The position numbers and the translations under genes are program-made. DNA of 64,000 nucleotides. Source: Cuneatibacter caecimuris (GTDB taxonomy: Bacteria > Bacillota > Clostridia > Lachnospirales > Lachnospiraceae). The notes beneath the pieces are model-generated. The model was not told where the DNA came from and ran no database searches. It saw nothing but the letters and a program-made list of their open reading frames with translations. Location: NCBI RefSeq assembly GCF_004216775.1, contig NZ_SGXF01000001.1, positions 112,828-176,827 of the forward strand, read 5' to 3'. Positions 8,276 through 16,973 of this stretch are shown one piece after another; the stretch's first letter is position 1, and each line of letters starts with the position of its first letter.

Positions 8276-9628
8276 ATGAAAGACCTAAAACCTCGCGACT
8301 ATCTGCTGAGCGTTCAGCACTTATTCGCCATGTTCGGCGCCACCATTCTGGTGCCGCTGCTCACAGGTATGAATCCATCTCTGGCACTGGTATCCGCCGG
8401 TCTGGGCACTCTTGTATTTCATGTTTGTACGAAATTCAAGGTGCCCGTATTTTTGGGCTCATCCTTTGCTTTTCTGACAGCTCTCAGCGCTGTGATCCGC
8501 ACCATTCCTTCGGCCGACGGTTCCATGCTGGTGGATCCTTCCAGAATCCCTCTGGCTCAGGGAGGAATCATTTTTGCCGGCCTGCTGTACCTGCTTTTTG
8601 CGCTGATCGCAAAGCTGGTAGGAGCCGAAAAAATCCGCCGCTTCTTCCCTCCGGTGGTGACCGGGCCTGTGATCGTGGTAATCGGGATCAATCTGGCGGG
8701 CACTGCCATTGGCGACGCCTCCGGGCAGATTTCTTTTTCCGGCGGAATGACCGGAGAGTTGGCTTTGAATCTGGGCATCGCGGCATTCACTCTGGCGGTT
8801 GTGATTATTTGTTCTATGTTTGCCAAGGGATTCTTCAAATTGGTTCCCATTCTCATCGGCATCGCGGCAGGTTATCTTCTCTGTGTCATTCTCAATGCCT
8901 GCGGCGTATTCCAGATGAATTTCCAGCCTATTGCGGATGCCGCCTGGGTGAATATTCCTTTTGTAACACAGGATTCCAACGGCGTCACCTTTATGAGCCT
9001 GCCGAAGTTTGATCTGGGCGTCATTTTATCCATCGCCCCTATCGCGCTGGTTACATTTATGGAACATATCGGTGACATCACAACCAACGGCGCCGTGGTC
9101 GGCAAGGATTTTCTGAAAGATCCAGGCCTGCACCGCACTCTGTTGGGCGACGGCCTGGCAACCTGTCTGGCCGGCCTGCTGGGAGGGCCTCCCAATACAA
9201 CATATTCTGAGAATACCGGCGTTCTGGCAACTACGAAAAACTATAATCCGCTTCTGCTGCGCCTCACCGCGGTAATTGCTATTATCCTGGGCTTTGTGGG
9301 TAAATTCGGCGCTATTCTTCAGACCATTCCGGATCCGGTTAAAGGCGGCGTAGAAATCATGCTGTTCGGCATGATCGCAGCAGTGGGAATCCGCTCTCTG
9401 GCAGAAGCCAATCTGGACTTCACCCACAGCCGGAACCTGACCATTGTGGGTCTCATCCTGGTTCTCGGCCTGGGAATCAGCAACATGGGCGGCATTCAGC
9501 TGCAGCTGGGACCTGTGTCACTGAATCTCTCCGGACTGTTTATCGCCGTAATCGTAGGCGTTATCATGAATATGATTCTGCCGGACAGAAATGACGCTGC
9601 CCCCGAACAAAACGGAAGGAGAAAATAA
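8276..9628 (+). CDS. uraA: Uracil permease (NCS2 family)
   Basis: A 450-residue integral membrane nucleobase:cation symporter with about 12-14 hydrophobic segments. The N-terminus ([28 protein letters not shown]) carries the QH motif of NCS2 transporters. The substrate-site regions around [21 protein letters not shown] (Glu in MEH) and [14 protein letters not shown] match UraA-type uracil permeases. AAGGAGG lies 7 nt before the ATG. It is followed two bases later by upp, so uptake is coupled to salvage. Length is normal for the family. Confidence 0.92.
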   Translation: MKDLKPRDYLLSVQHLFAMFGATILVPLLTGMNPSLALVSAGLGTLVFHVCTKFKVPVFLGSSFAFLTALSAVIRTIPSADGSMLVDPSRIPLAQGGIIFAGLLYLLFALIAKLVGAEKIRRFFPPVVTGPVIVVIGINLAGTAIGDASGQISFSGGMTGELALNLGIAAFTLAVVIICSMFAKGFFKLVPILIGIAAGYLLCVILNACGVFQMNFQPIADAAWVNIPFVTQDSNGVTFMSLPKFDLGVILSIAPIALVTFMEHIGDITTNGAVVGKDFLKDPGLHRTLLGDGLATCLAGLLGGPPNTTYSENTGVLATTKNYNPLLLRLTAVIAIILGFVGKFGAILQTIPDPVKGGVEIMLFGMIAAVGIRSLAEANLDFTHSRNLTIVGLILVLGLGISNMGGIQLQLGPVSLNLSGLFIAVIVGVIMNMILPDRNDAAPEQNGRRK

Positions 9629-9630
9629 AA

Positions 9631-10266
9631 ATGTACCCTGAAAATGTCACTGTAATCAATCATCCGCTGGTCCAGCATAAAATCTCCATGCTTCGGGATA
9701 TCCATACCGGTACAAATGAATTCCGCCGGCTGACAGAGGAAATCGCCATGCTCATGGGCTATGAAGCGCTCCGCGATCTTCCTCTGGAAGACGTGGAGAT
9801 CACAACCCCCCTGGAAACCTGCATGACGCCCATGATTGCCGGAAAAAAGCTGGCTGTCGTCCCGATTCTCCGGGCCGGCCTGGGCATGGTCAGCGGGATC
9901 CTGGCTCTGACACCCAGCGCCAAGGTGGGACATATCGGCCTGTTCCGCGATCCTGAGACACATGAGCCTCATGAGTATTATTGTAAATTGCCGGATCCCA
10001 TCGATCTGCGCACCATCGTAGTGACTGATCCCATGCTGGCTACCGGCGGCTCAGCGGTGGCTGCTGTAGATTTTATCAAACAGCACGGAGGAAAGACAAT
10101 TAAATTTATGTCCATTATTGCCGCTCCGGAAGGCCTGGAGCGCCTGTCAAAAGCGCATTCTGACATACAGATCTACTGCGGTCATGTGGATCGGCAACTG
10201 AATGAAAACGCATATATCTGCCCTGGGCTTGGGGATGCAGGGGACAGAATCTTTGGTACGAAATAA
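9631..10266 (+). CDS. upp: Uracil phosphoribosyltransferase
   Basis: 211 residues; catalyses uracil + PRPP to UMP + PPi in the cytoplasm. The PRPP-binding loop [19 protein letters not shown], the [12 protein letters not shown] segment and the C-terminal uracil-binding [17 protein letters not shown] are all intact. The GGAGA ribosome site sits in the end of uraA, and the genes are 2 bp apart. A strong terminator follows. Confidence 0.97.
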   Translation: MYPENVTVINHPLVQHKISMLRDIHTGTNEFRRLTEEIAMLMGYEALRDLPLEDVEITTPLETCMTPMIAGKKLAVVPILRAGLGMVSGILALTPSAKVGHIGLFRDPETHEPHEYYCKLPDPIDLRTIVVTDPMLATGGSAVAAVDFIKQHGGKTIKFMSIIAAPEGLERLSKAHSDIQIYCGHVDRQLNENAYICPGLGDAGDRIFGTK

Positions 10267-10270
10267 TGGC

Positions 10271-10312
10271 GCAGGCCGGGGAAATGATTTATTTTTCCCG
10301 GCCTGCTTTTTT
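10271..10312 (+). terminator. Rho-independent terminator after upp
   Basis: GCAGGCCGGG (10271-10280) pairs with CCCGGCCTGC (10297-10306), followed by six T. Confidence 0.92.
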
Positions 10313-10562
10313 ACAAGAAACGCATTGCTGTGCTGTCATTTCCAAAATTCTTCTGTTATTTTCTGTTTATCTTGAAAAAGAATCCCCCTCACCGGACTCT
10401 CACGCAGAAACTCTGCTGCTTCAGCGGCCATATTTCCAAGAACCTTCTATTGACAAATTGAATATTATGTATAAACACGCTTTGCATTGCATGCATCTGT
10501 GGGACAACTGTATGTTCCACGGGTACTTTTTTATAAGAACTCTTTCTCAGGAGGATTCTTCT

Positions 10563-11471
10563 ATGACCCGATTAACGGCAAAACGATCAGATGTGAACGA
10601 AGCCCTCGTCATCCGAAAGCTGTCTTTGGTCAGTGTATTCGGCAATGTAATACTGTCCGGATTTAAGTTTTTCGCCGGAATCGCCGGCAATTCCCATGCC
10701 ATGATTTCAGATTCCATTCACTCTTTTTCAGATGTGCTCACCACGCTCATTGCATGGATCGGTGTAAAACTTTCTAAAAAAGAATCAGATTCTGCACACC
10801 CCTATGGCCATGAACGCCTGGAATGTGTTGCTTCCCTGATCCTGGGCATTGTTTTAATGGCTACGGGCTTGGGTATCGGTAAGTCTGGGCTTGAAAATAT
10901 ATTGATCCAAAGCAATGAAAGCGCCGTCATCCCGGGCGCAATTGCGCTTTGTGCAGCACTTGTGTCAATCACCGGAAAAGAAGCCATGTTCTGGTATACC
11001 CGCTATTATGCAAAGCTGATCAACTCCAGCGCTTTTATGGCCGACGCATGGCATCACCGGTCAGACGCTTTTTCCTCCATCGGGTCTTTAATCGGCGTAG
11101 CTGGCGCTATGATGGGATTTCCGGTAATGGACTCTGTGGCAAGTGTAGTGATCTGTTTGTTTATTTTAAAAGTGTCCTATGATATTTTGAAAGATGCGAT
11201 TGTGAAACTGCTGGATACTTCCTGCGGAGAAGATTATGAAAAAAGACTGAGAGAGTATGTATCCGCTCAGAACGGCGTGATTTGCGTGGATATGCTCCGC
11301 TCCAGAATGTTCGGGAATAAAATCTATGTAGATTTAGAGATTCAGGTGGATGGGAGTAAATGTTTGAGAGAAGCTCATGAAGTCGCTGAACAGGTGCATT
11401 CCAATGTAGAACGTCAATTCCCTGACGTGAAACACATCATGGTTCATGTGAATCCTGCGAATGATATATAA
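10563..11471 (+). CDS. Cation diffusion facilitator (FieF/MntE-like)
   Basis: 302 residues. This is a proton-coupled divalent metal efflux protein with six membrane segments and two metal-site motifs, HSFSD (with DS just before) and DAWHHRSD, plus a C-terminal cytoplasmic ferredoxin-like domain (VDMLRSRMFGNKIYVDLEIQVD... HVNP). I chose the ATG at 10563 because AGGAGG lies 8 nt upstream; the longer frame back to 10266 crosses the upp terminator. The metal (Fe, Zn, Mn) cannot be decided. The 250 bp before it hold no other gene. Confidence 0.9.
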   Translation: MTRLTAKRSDVNEALVIRKLSLVSVFGNVILSGFKFFAGIAGNSHAMISDSIHSFSDVLTTLIAWIGVKLSKKESDSAHPYGHERLECVASLILGIVLMATGLGIGKSGLENILIQSNESAVIPGAIALCAALVSITGKEAMFWYTRYYAKLINSSAFMADAWHHRSDAFSSIGSLIGVAGAMMGFPVMDSVASVVICLFILKVSYDILKDAIVKLLDTSCGEDYEKRLREYVSAQNGVICVDMLRSRMFGNKIYVDLEIQVDGSKCLREAHEVAEQVHSNVERQFPDVKHIMVHVNPANDI

Positions 11472-11529
11472 AAGGAGGCGATATGAAAAGGCCAGGCACT
11501 TCATAAAGAGCGCCCGGCCCGCATAGAAT

Positions 11530-11690
11530 AAAGAGTCCGGCGAGCCGGACTCTCGCGCCGAAGCGGGGCCGCTTTCACGGCCATATTTCCTTAACGCGTA
11601 GTGCGCATCCCCCGGAGGGTTTTGTTGCATAGGGAAAGCAGTTTCCTATGGAATAAGAATCCCGCTCGCGGGATTCCCCGCCTGCGGCGT
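11530..11690. repeat. Cluster of short palindromes including interspersed repeat copy A
   Basis: This intergenic stretch holds successive hairpins: AGTCCGG/CCGGACT at about 11530-11547, a CATAGG...CCTATG stem at about 11628-11655, and AATCCCG/CGGGATT at about 11658-11676. The segment 11597-11655 is closely repeated at 29895-29952. It lies between convergent genes (CDF and Mrp) and may also terminate both. The family is not identified. Confidence 0.6.
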
Positions 11691-11705
11691 GTCGCTTATG
11701 CTTTA

Positions 11706-12533
11706 TTACAGCCCCTGGACCATCCCGGCCATATCCTCCAGCCAGGAACCAGAATATTCTTCAATTCTGCCTTCATCACAGAGTTTTGCCAGTTCCGGAT
11801 CAATGGGAAGCTTTGCTACATTGGCAATCCCGTAGCGCGCTGCGATTTCATCCATATGGCTTTCTCCAAAAATAGCATGGCGCTTGTGGCAGTCCGGACA
11901 TTCAAAATAAGACATGTTCTCCACCAGGCCCAGCACCGGCACATTCATCATTTCCGCCATCTTCACCGCTTTTTCCACAATCATGGACACCAGCTCCTGA
12001 GGGGAGGCCACCACAAGTATTCCGGCCACCGGCAGGGACTGGAACACCGTCAAAGGCACATCTCCCGTTCCGGGCGGCATATCCACAAACATATAATCCA
12101 CATTGTTCCAGATCACTTCTGACCAGAACTGCTTCACTGTATTGGCTATAATGGGACCTCTCCAGATCACAGGGTCAGTTTCATCCCCCAGCAGCAGGTT
12201 GACGGACATCATCTGAATTCCCGTTCTGGTTTTCGCCGGAATAATACCTTCCTCACTGCCCATCGCCCGGCCATGGATTCCAAAGGTTTTTGGAATGGAC
12301 GGTCCTGTGATATCCGCGTCCAGCACTGCGGTTTCATACCCTTTTCGTCTCATAGCCACTGCCATCATGGATGTTACAAGAGATTTTCCCACTCCCCCTT
12401 TTCCGCTGACTACCGCAATCACCTTGCGGACTTCTGCCTGGGGATGCAGGGCCTCCTTCATGTTCTGCGGGGCTGTGCGCTCCTTACAGTCGCTTCCGCA
12501 GCTGCTGCAGTTATGGCTGCATGTTTCACTCAT
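11706..12533 (-). CDS. mrp: Mrp/NBP35-type Fe-S cluster carrier ATPase
   Basis: 275 residues. A P-loop MinD-like ATPase with the deviant Walker A GKGGVGKS, VDMPPGTGDV and a C-terminal MSYFECPDCHKRH segment with the conserved CxxC that bridges a Fe-S cluster in Mrp dimers. The N-terminus has an additional Cys cluster (CSHNCSSCGSDCKE), as in NBP35-type and many clostridial Mrp proteins. It is last in the minus-strand run after the M32 carboxypeptidase, with a small gap. Role: cytosolic Fe-S delivery. Confidence 0.93.
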   Translation of the reverse strand: MSETCSHNCSSCGSDCKERTAPQNMKEALHPQAEVRKVIAVVSGKGGVGKSLVTSMMAVAMRRKGYETAVLDADITGPSIPKTFGIHGRAMGSEEGIIPAKTRTGIQMMSVNLLLGDETDPVIWRGPIIANTVKQFWSEVIWNNVDYMFVDMPPGTGDVPLTVFQSLPVAGILVVASPQELVSMIVEKAVKMAEMMNVPVLGLVENMSYFECPDCHKRHAIFGESHMDEIAARYGIANVAKLPIDPELAKLCDEGRIEEYSGSWLEDMAGMVQGL

Positions 12534-12590
12534 TTCACTTTCCTCCTCACACTCCGGCCGGATACCCGGCCGGCGATATTACCAGTATTT

Positions 12591-14087
12591 TTAATTCAGT
12601 TCATAAAGAGCTGTATATTTGTTTTTCAAATAGTCCACATAATAATCGGGATTAAACTCTTCCCCGGTCAGATCCTTCAGCAGCCTGCGGGTCTTGCGGG
12701 ACGCCCCGTACTGATGGATATGCTCTTTCAGATATTCCCGGATCGGTTTCAGATTTCCTTCTTTCAGCAGCTGTTCCACCTCCAGATCTTTTTCCATCTG
12801 GGCATAGATCTGAGAAGCAAACGCATTTCCCAAAGCATAAGAAGGAAAATACCCGAACCCGCCGAAGGACCAGTGCACATCCTGCAGAATCCCTTCTGTA
12901 TCCGTCTCCGGGCGGATTCCCAGATATTCTTCATACAAGCTGTTCCACATCTCAGGAAGGTCTTCCACAGAACATTCTTCTATCATTTTCTTTTCCATCT
13001 CATATCTGACCATAATGTGAAGACAGTAAGTCAGTTCGTCCGCCTCTGTACGGATCAGGTCCGGATGCACGCGATTGATGATCCTGATAAAATCCTCAAG
13101 GGGAAGGTTCTCCAGCTGTTCCGGAAAGGTTTCCTGAAGTTTTCCGTAAATCGGCTCCCAGAATGCCCTGCTCCGTCCGATGACATTCTCAAACATCCTG
13201 GACTGGGACTCATGCATACCGCAGGATGCGCCGCCCTGCACGGGAGTCATTGTCACCTCGTCAGAGTTGCCCCCTTCATACAGCGCATGTCCCGTCTCAT
13301 GGATCACAGAGAAGATGGCGCTTTCCAGATTATCTGGGTAATAGTGGTTCGTAATCCGCACATCTTCATTGTGGAGACTGTCGGTAAAAGGATGCTCGCT
13401 CTCCCCCAGTACGCCTTTTGTAAAGTCAAATCCCAGGTATTCCGCCAGAAATCTGCTGAATTCCTTTTGCTTTTCAATATCATATTCCTGGAACACTGCA
13501 GAACTGTCTATCATGTCCAGCTTTTTCCTGACTTCCTTGAGCAGAGGCACAATCTCCTTGCGCATCCGGTCAAAAAAGCGGTCCAGTTCCTTCATTGTAA
13601 AGCCTTCTTCGTAATCCTCCAGCAGCACATCGTAAAGCCTCTGCCCGTCTTTTGCCCGGTATCCTGCAAATTTTCTCTGATAACTGATCAGGTCTTTTAA
13701 AACCGGGGCAAACAGGCTGTAGTCATTCTGCTTTTTCGCTTTTGCCCATACTGTCCCTGCTTTGGCCGTCAGTTCCGAATATGCCTGGTACTCTTCCGGC
13801 GGAATCACATCCATGTCGTGGATATCCTTGCGCACTTTTTCGGCTATCGCCTGCTGGACCTCTGTCAGGCCCTCTCCGCCTTCCAGTGCTTTTGCCGCCT
13901 CTTTGATTTCCGGTGAGGTCATCACCTTCATATACTCCATGGACAGCTGGCCCATATAGACGGATGTTTTTTCTACGGCTCCTTCCGGCGCCAGGGTTTC
14001 GTTGTCCCAGCTGAATATGGTGGAAGCAGCCTGCAGCGCCTGCGCGCGCTTCAGCTGTTCCTCCAGCTTTTCATAATTCTGATTCAT
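12591..14087 (-). CDS. Metallocarboxypeptidase, M32 (Taq) family
   Basis: 498 residues, the normal length for M32. The zinc motif HETGHALYE (HExxH) is followed by the family signature HESQSRMFEN and, further on, HPDLIRTEADELTYCLHI and FGYFPSYALGNAFASQ. It removes C-terminal residues from peptides in the cytoplasm. An AGGAGGT site precedes the ATG. It lies just downstream of the PBP2-like gene and is probably co-transcribed. Confidence 0.95.
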   Translation of the reverse strand: MNQNYEKLEEQLKRAQALQAASTIFSWDNETLAPEGAVEKTSVYMGQLSMEYMKVMTSPEIKEAAKALEGGEGLTEVQQAIAEKVRKDIHDMDVIPPEEYQAYSELTAKAGTVWAKAKKQNDYSLFAPVLKDLISYQRKFAGYRAKDGQRLYDVLLEDYEEGFTMKELDRFFDRMRKEIVPLLKEVRKKLDMIDSSAVFQEYDIEKQKEFSRFLAEYLGFDFTKGVLGESEHPFTDSLHNEDVRITNHYYPDNLESAIFSVIHETGHALYEGGNSDEVTMTPVQGGASCGMHESQSRMFENVIGRSRAFWEPIYGKLQETFPEQLENLPLEDFIRIINRVHPDLIRTEADELTYCLHIMVRYEMEKKMIEECSVEDLPEMWNSLYEEYLGIRPETDTEGILQDVHWSFGGFGYFPSYALGNAFASQIYAQMEKDLEVEQLLKEGNLKPIREYLKEHIHQYGASRKTRRLLKDLTGEEFNPDYYVDYLKNKYTALYELN

Positions 14088-14103
14088 GTTCTACCTCCTT
14101 ATT

Positions 14104-15627
14104 TTACTGCAGCAGGGCCGCGTCCATCACGGCCTTGGCTATGGGGGCCGCTACCCGGCCCCCGGAACCTCCCTGCTCCACAATTACGCTGACCACAATT
14201 TTCGGATTATCTGCAGGTGCAAATCCCACAAAAAGAGCATGGGTATTCTCGCTGCTGTCATATTGGGCGGAACCGGTCTTGCCCGCTACCTGATACTGGT
14301 CGGAGCCGCCGACCGATCCGGTGCCTTCGTTAATGACTCCCACCATCAGCTCTGTCATCAGCTCCGCTTCCTCAGGCGTCATCACTTTGCTCAGGGACTG
14401 GGGCATATTTTTCTCCTGGATCTTTCCGTTGGCGCCCTCCACCCGGTCGATCAGGTACGGCTTCATAATCGTCCCGCCATTGGCTACGGAAGCCGCCATC
14501 AGCGCATTGACCAGCGGCGTGGTCTGTGTCTTTCCCTGGCCGATGACAGACTGAAGCATCTGCCAGGTATCGGTATTCTGGTCAATCGGAAAACTGGTAG
14601 CGCTTTGGGGAAGAGCCATATCCAGCCTGCTGTTATAGCCCACCGCATCGCACAGGCTGCGCATGGCATCTTTATCCAGGCTCTCCGCCATATTGGCAAA
14701 AGCCCCGTTGCAGCTTTTTGCCAGGGCGCTGCGCACCGTCATATGGCCGTGCACCGCATTTTCAGAACACCGGATGGTATAGTCTCCATATTCAAAAGCG
14801 CCGTCGCATTCATAGGTATAATCTTCCCAGTCATCCGGATGCTCCCGGATATACTCTAAAGCTGTTAGAATTTTAAACGTGGAGCCCGGCGGATACAGAC
14901 CCTGGGTCACCCGGTTGAGCAGACAGGTTTCTGTGCTGCCCTCTCCCACCAGCCTGTCCCAGATCTCATTGATCTGGTTCGGGTCATAATCCGGCTTTGA
15001 AACCATGGCCAGAATCTTTCCTGTTCCCGGCTCCATAGCCACAACCGCCCCGGAATAATCTCCCAGCGCATCATAGGCAGCCTGTTGGATCCGGGCGTCC
15101 AATGTGGTCACCACTGTATCCCCCTGCCCTTTCTGATGGGTAACGTCATTGACCAGCCCTTTTAGGATTCCGCTGTGAGAGGATAATAATTCAAAATTCA
15201 TGGCAGCTTCTATGCCGGAACCGCCTTTGGAATGATATCCCACTGCCTGGGCGAAGGTCCTGCCGTAAGGGTAGACCCGCAGCACAGAATCATCCTCCTG
15301 CACCTGGGAGGTCGCCAGGAGGTTCCCGTTCTTATCCGTGATGTCGCCCCGGATCACTTTGCCCGCCATTGCGGCAATCCTGGTGTTATAGGGATTGTTG
15401 ATCACCTGATCCGCCTGAACAGACAAGAAATATCCATAATAACACATCAGTCCGGCAAAAATCAGTCCAAAGGTGACAGCCATCACTTTAATTTCTCTGT
15501 TTTGTTTCTTTCTGGCCTGCTTTTTCTCCTGTCTTTCTGCTTCTGCCGCTCCCCGCTGTTCCTGCCGCGGCCCTGTTCCCCCGGAGTTTCCTCTCTTTTC
15601 GTTTTCTTTCAATTTCCTCATCCTCAT
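14104..15627 (-). CDS. Class B penicillin-binding protein (transpeptidase)
   Basis: A 507-residue single-pass transpeptidase that cross-links peptidoglycan together with the adjacent SEDS polymerase. Motifs: active-site STFK in LYPPGSTFKILTA, SCN in AKSCNGAF, and KTG in QVAGKTGSAQ. The membrane segment is VMAVTFGLIFAGLMCYYGYFL. The start is uncertain: from 15627 the first 48 residues are highly charged and overlap the upstream gene by 140 bp. An ATG at 15483 (residue 49) would remove the overlap but has no clear ribosome site and leaves almost no cytoplasmic tail. The protein is short for a PBP2 and resembles the PBP paired with SpoVE/FtsW-like proteins in clostridia. Confidence 0.9.
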   Translation of the reverse strand: MRMRKLKENEKRGNSGGTGPRQEQRGAAEAERQEKKQARKKQNREIKVMAVTFGLIFAGLMCYYGYFLSVQADQVINNPYNTRIAAMAGKVIRGDITDKNGNLLATSQVQEDDSVLRVYPYGRTFAQAVGYHSKGGSGIEAAMNFELLSSHSGILKGLVNDVTHQKGQGDTVVTTLDARIQQAAYDALGDYSGAVVAMEPGTGKILAMVSKPDYDPNQINEIWDRLVGEGSTETCLLNRVTQGLYPPGSTFKILTALEYIREHPDDWEDYTYECDGAFEYGDYTIRCSENAVHGHMTVRSALAKSCNGAFANMAESLDKDAMRSLCDAVGYNSRLDMALPQSATSFPIDQNTDTWQMLQSVIGQGKTQTTPLVNALMAASVANGGTIMKPYLIDRVEGANGKIQEKNMPQSLSKVMTPEEAELMTELMVGVINEGTGSVGGSDQYQVAGKTGSAQYDSSENTHALFVGFAPADNPKIVVSVIVEQGGSGGRVAAPIAKAVMDAALLQ

Positions 15628-16960
15628 TCCGCTTCAGGATATAAATTCCCTGCAGCACTGCAATCATCAAAAAGGTACTGAGTATCGAACTGCCTCCGTA
15701 ACTGACAAATGGCAGCGTTACGCCGGTAAGGGGAATCCATTTTGTCACGCCTCCCACCGTCAGCAGGACCTGTATGCCGTACAGCGCTGCAAAGCCCACT
15801 GCGATCAGTTTGTAAAATGATTCCCCTACCTTGGTTGCCATTCTGAAAATGTACAGGATCAGGCTCAGGCATACCAGGATCAGGCATACGCCGAACAGTC
15901 CGCCGAACTCTTCCGAAATCGCCGCAAATATATAATCTTTGCTGACCACCGGAATTTTCGTCGGCATTCCCTGGTACAGGCCGGAACCCAGCCAGCCGCC
16001 GGAACCAATGGCAAACAGTCCCTGGGTGATCTGGTATCCGCCGTCCTTGTCAATCAGCGACCATGGATCCTGCCAGGCCGCTACCCTGACCCGCACATGG
16101 GAAAACAGAAAATAGGCGGCTACCGCAGCGGCAGAGCCGCAGCCCAGCCCGGCGAAAAGGTACAGCGGCTGGTGCGTAGCCACATACAGGATCACGAGAT
16201 AAGTCAGAAAATAAATCAGGGCGCTTCCCAGGTCGTTGGAAACTACCAGGATAATCACATGGCTCCCCGCCACAGCAGTGGCGAAACAGACTCGCTTAAA
16301 ATCTGTTTTTACCTGAAGCAGCATGGCTGTTAGGATAACAAAAGTCAGCTTCACAAATTCCGAGGGCTGCAGGGTAAACACTTTGAAGTCAAAGGACAGA
16401 TTCGCGCCATAGGTGGTTTTGCCTAGCAGCGCCACCAAAACCAGCATCAGCAGGCCTCCCACGCCCAGGATTTCCGCCGTCCGCTTTTTAATCCTCAGTT
16501 TTTCAATGAATTTTGGCACAAACAGCGTCACCGCAGCAGCTCCGCAGACCAGCACAAACTGCTTTACCGCCCTGTTTCCCAGCGCGGTGGTTATATCCAG
16601 AAGCTGGTCCGCGTCAGAAAGCCTGGTGAGCACTGCAAACCCTACAGCCAGCAGCATGGTGGTATGGTTCAGGAAAAGGCGGCTGGACCGGGGATAAAGC
16701 CGCCGGTACACCACATGGTACAAAACAAAAAACAGCAGCTGCAGGCCGTAAAATACCAGTACGCCGGTATTTTTCGTATTGATAAAAATGGTCGCATACG
16801 CAGTCAGATGAAACATCAGCGTCAGCGCCAGCATCTTATGGTACTTCCAGCTGAGCTGGCTTTGAGTCTTCAGATGGATCACTGTCAGGCTGTCCCAGGC
16901 GTAAAGGGCCATCAGGAACAGCATGATATATTTTGTTACTACAGTAAATATTGTTGCCAC
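15488..16960 (-). CDS. SEDS glycosyltransferase (FtsW/RodA/SpoVE family)
   Basis: 490 residues with about 10-12 membrane segments. SEDS proteins polymerise lipid II into glycan strands. The family hallmarks are visible: LQPSEFVKLTFVILTA, SNDLGSALIYFL, AISEEFGGLFG and TLPFVSYGGSS. A long charged cytoplasmic C-terminal tail (KRNEDEEIERKRKERK...) overlaps the 5' end of the partner PBP gene. Its place between the U32 peptidase and the PBP supports a matched synthase pair. FtsW, RodA or SpoVE cannot be told apart from the sequence alone. Confidence 0.92.
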   Translation of the reverse strand: MATIFTVVTKYIMLFLMALYAWDSLTVIHLKTQSQLSWKYHKMLALTLMFHLTAYATIFINTKNTGVLVFYGLQLLFFVLYHVVYRRLYPRSSRLFLNHTTMLLAVGFAVLTRLSDADQLLDITTALGNRAVKQFVLVCGAAAVTLFVPKFIEKLRIKKRTAEILGVGGLLMLVLVALLGKTTYGANLSFDFKVFTLQPSEFVKLTFVILTAMLLQVKTDFKRVCFATAVAGSHVIILVVSNDLGSALIYFLTYLVILYVATHQPLYLFAGLGCGSAAAVAAYFLFSHVRVRVAAWQDPWSLIDKDGGYQITQGLFAIGSGGWLGSGLYQGMPTKIPVVSKDYIFAAISEEFGGLFGVCLILVCLSLILYIFRMATKVGESFYKLIAVGFAALYGIQVLLTVGGVTKWIPLTGVTLPFVSYGGSSILSTFLMIAVLQGIYILKRNEDEEIERKRKERKLRGNRAAAGTAGSGRSRKTGEKAGQKETKQRN

Positions 16961-16973
16961 ATTATCACCTTAA

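Noticed and set aside
10450-10475. TTGACA with TATAAA as promoter of the CDF gene
   Set aside because: Only 14 bp between the boxes, too close for a SigA promoter.
11483-11506. Seven-codon ORF with a perfect AGGAGG after the CDF gene
   Set aside because: Too short to support as a gene; lies in a hairpin-rich intergenic repeat region.
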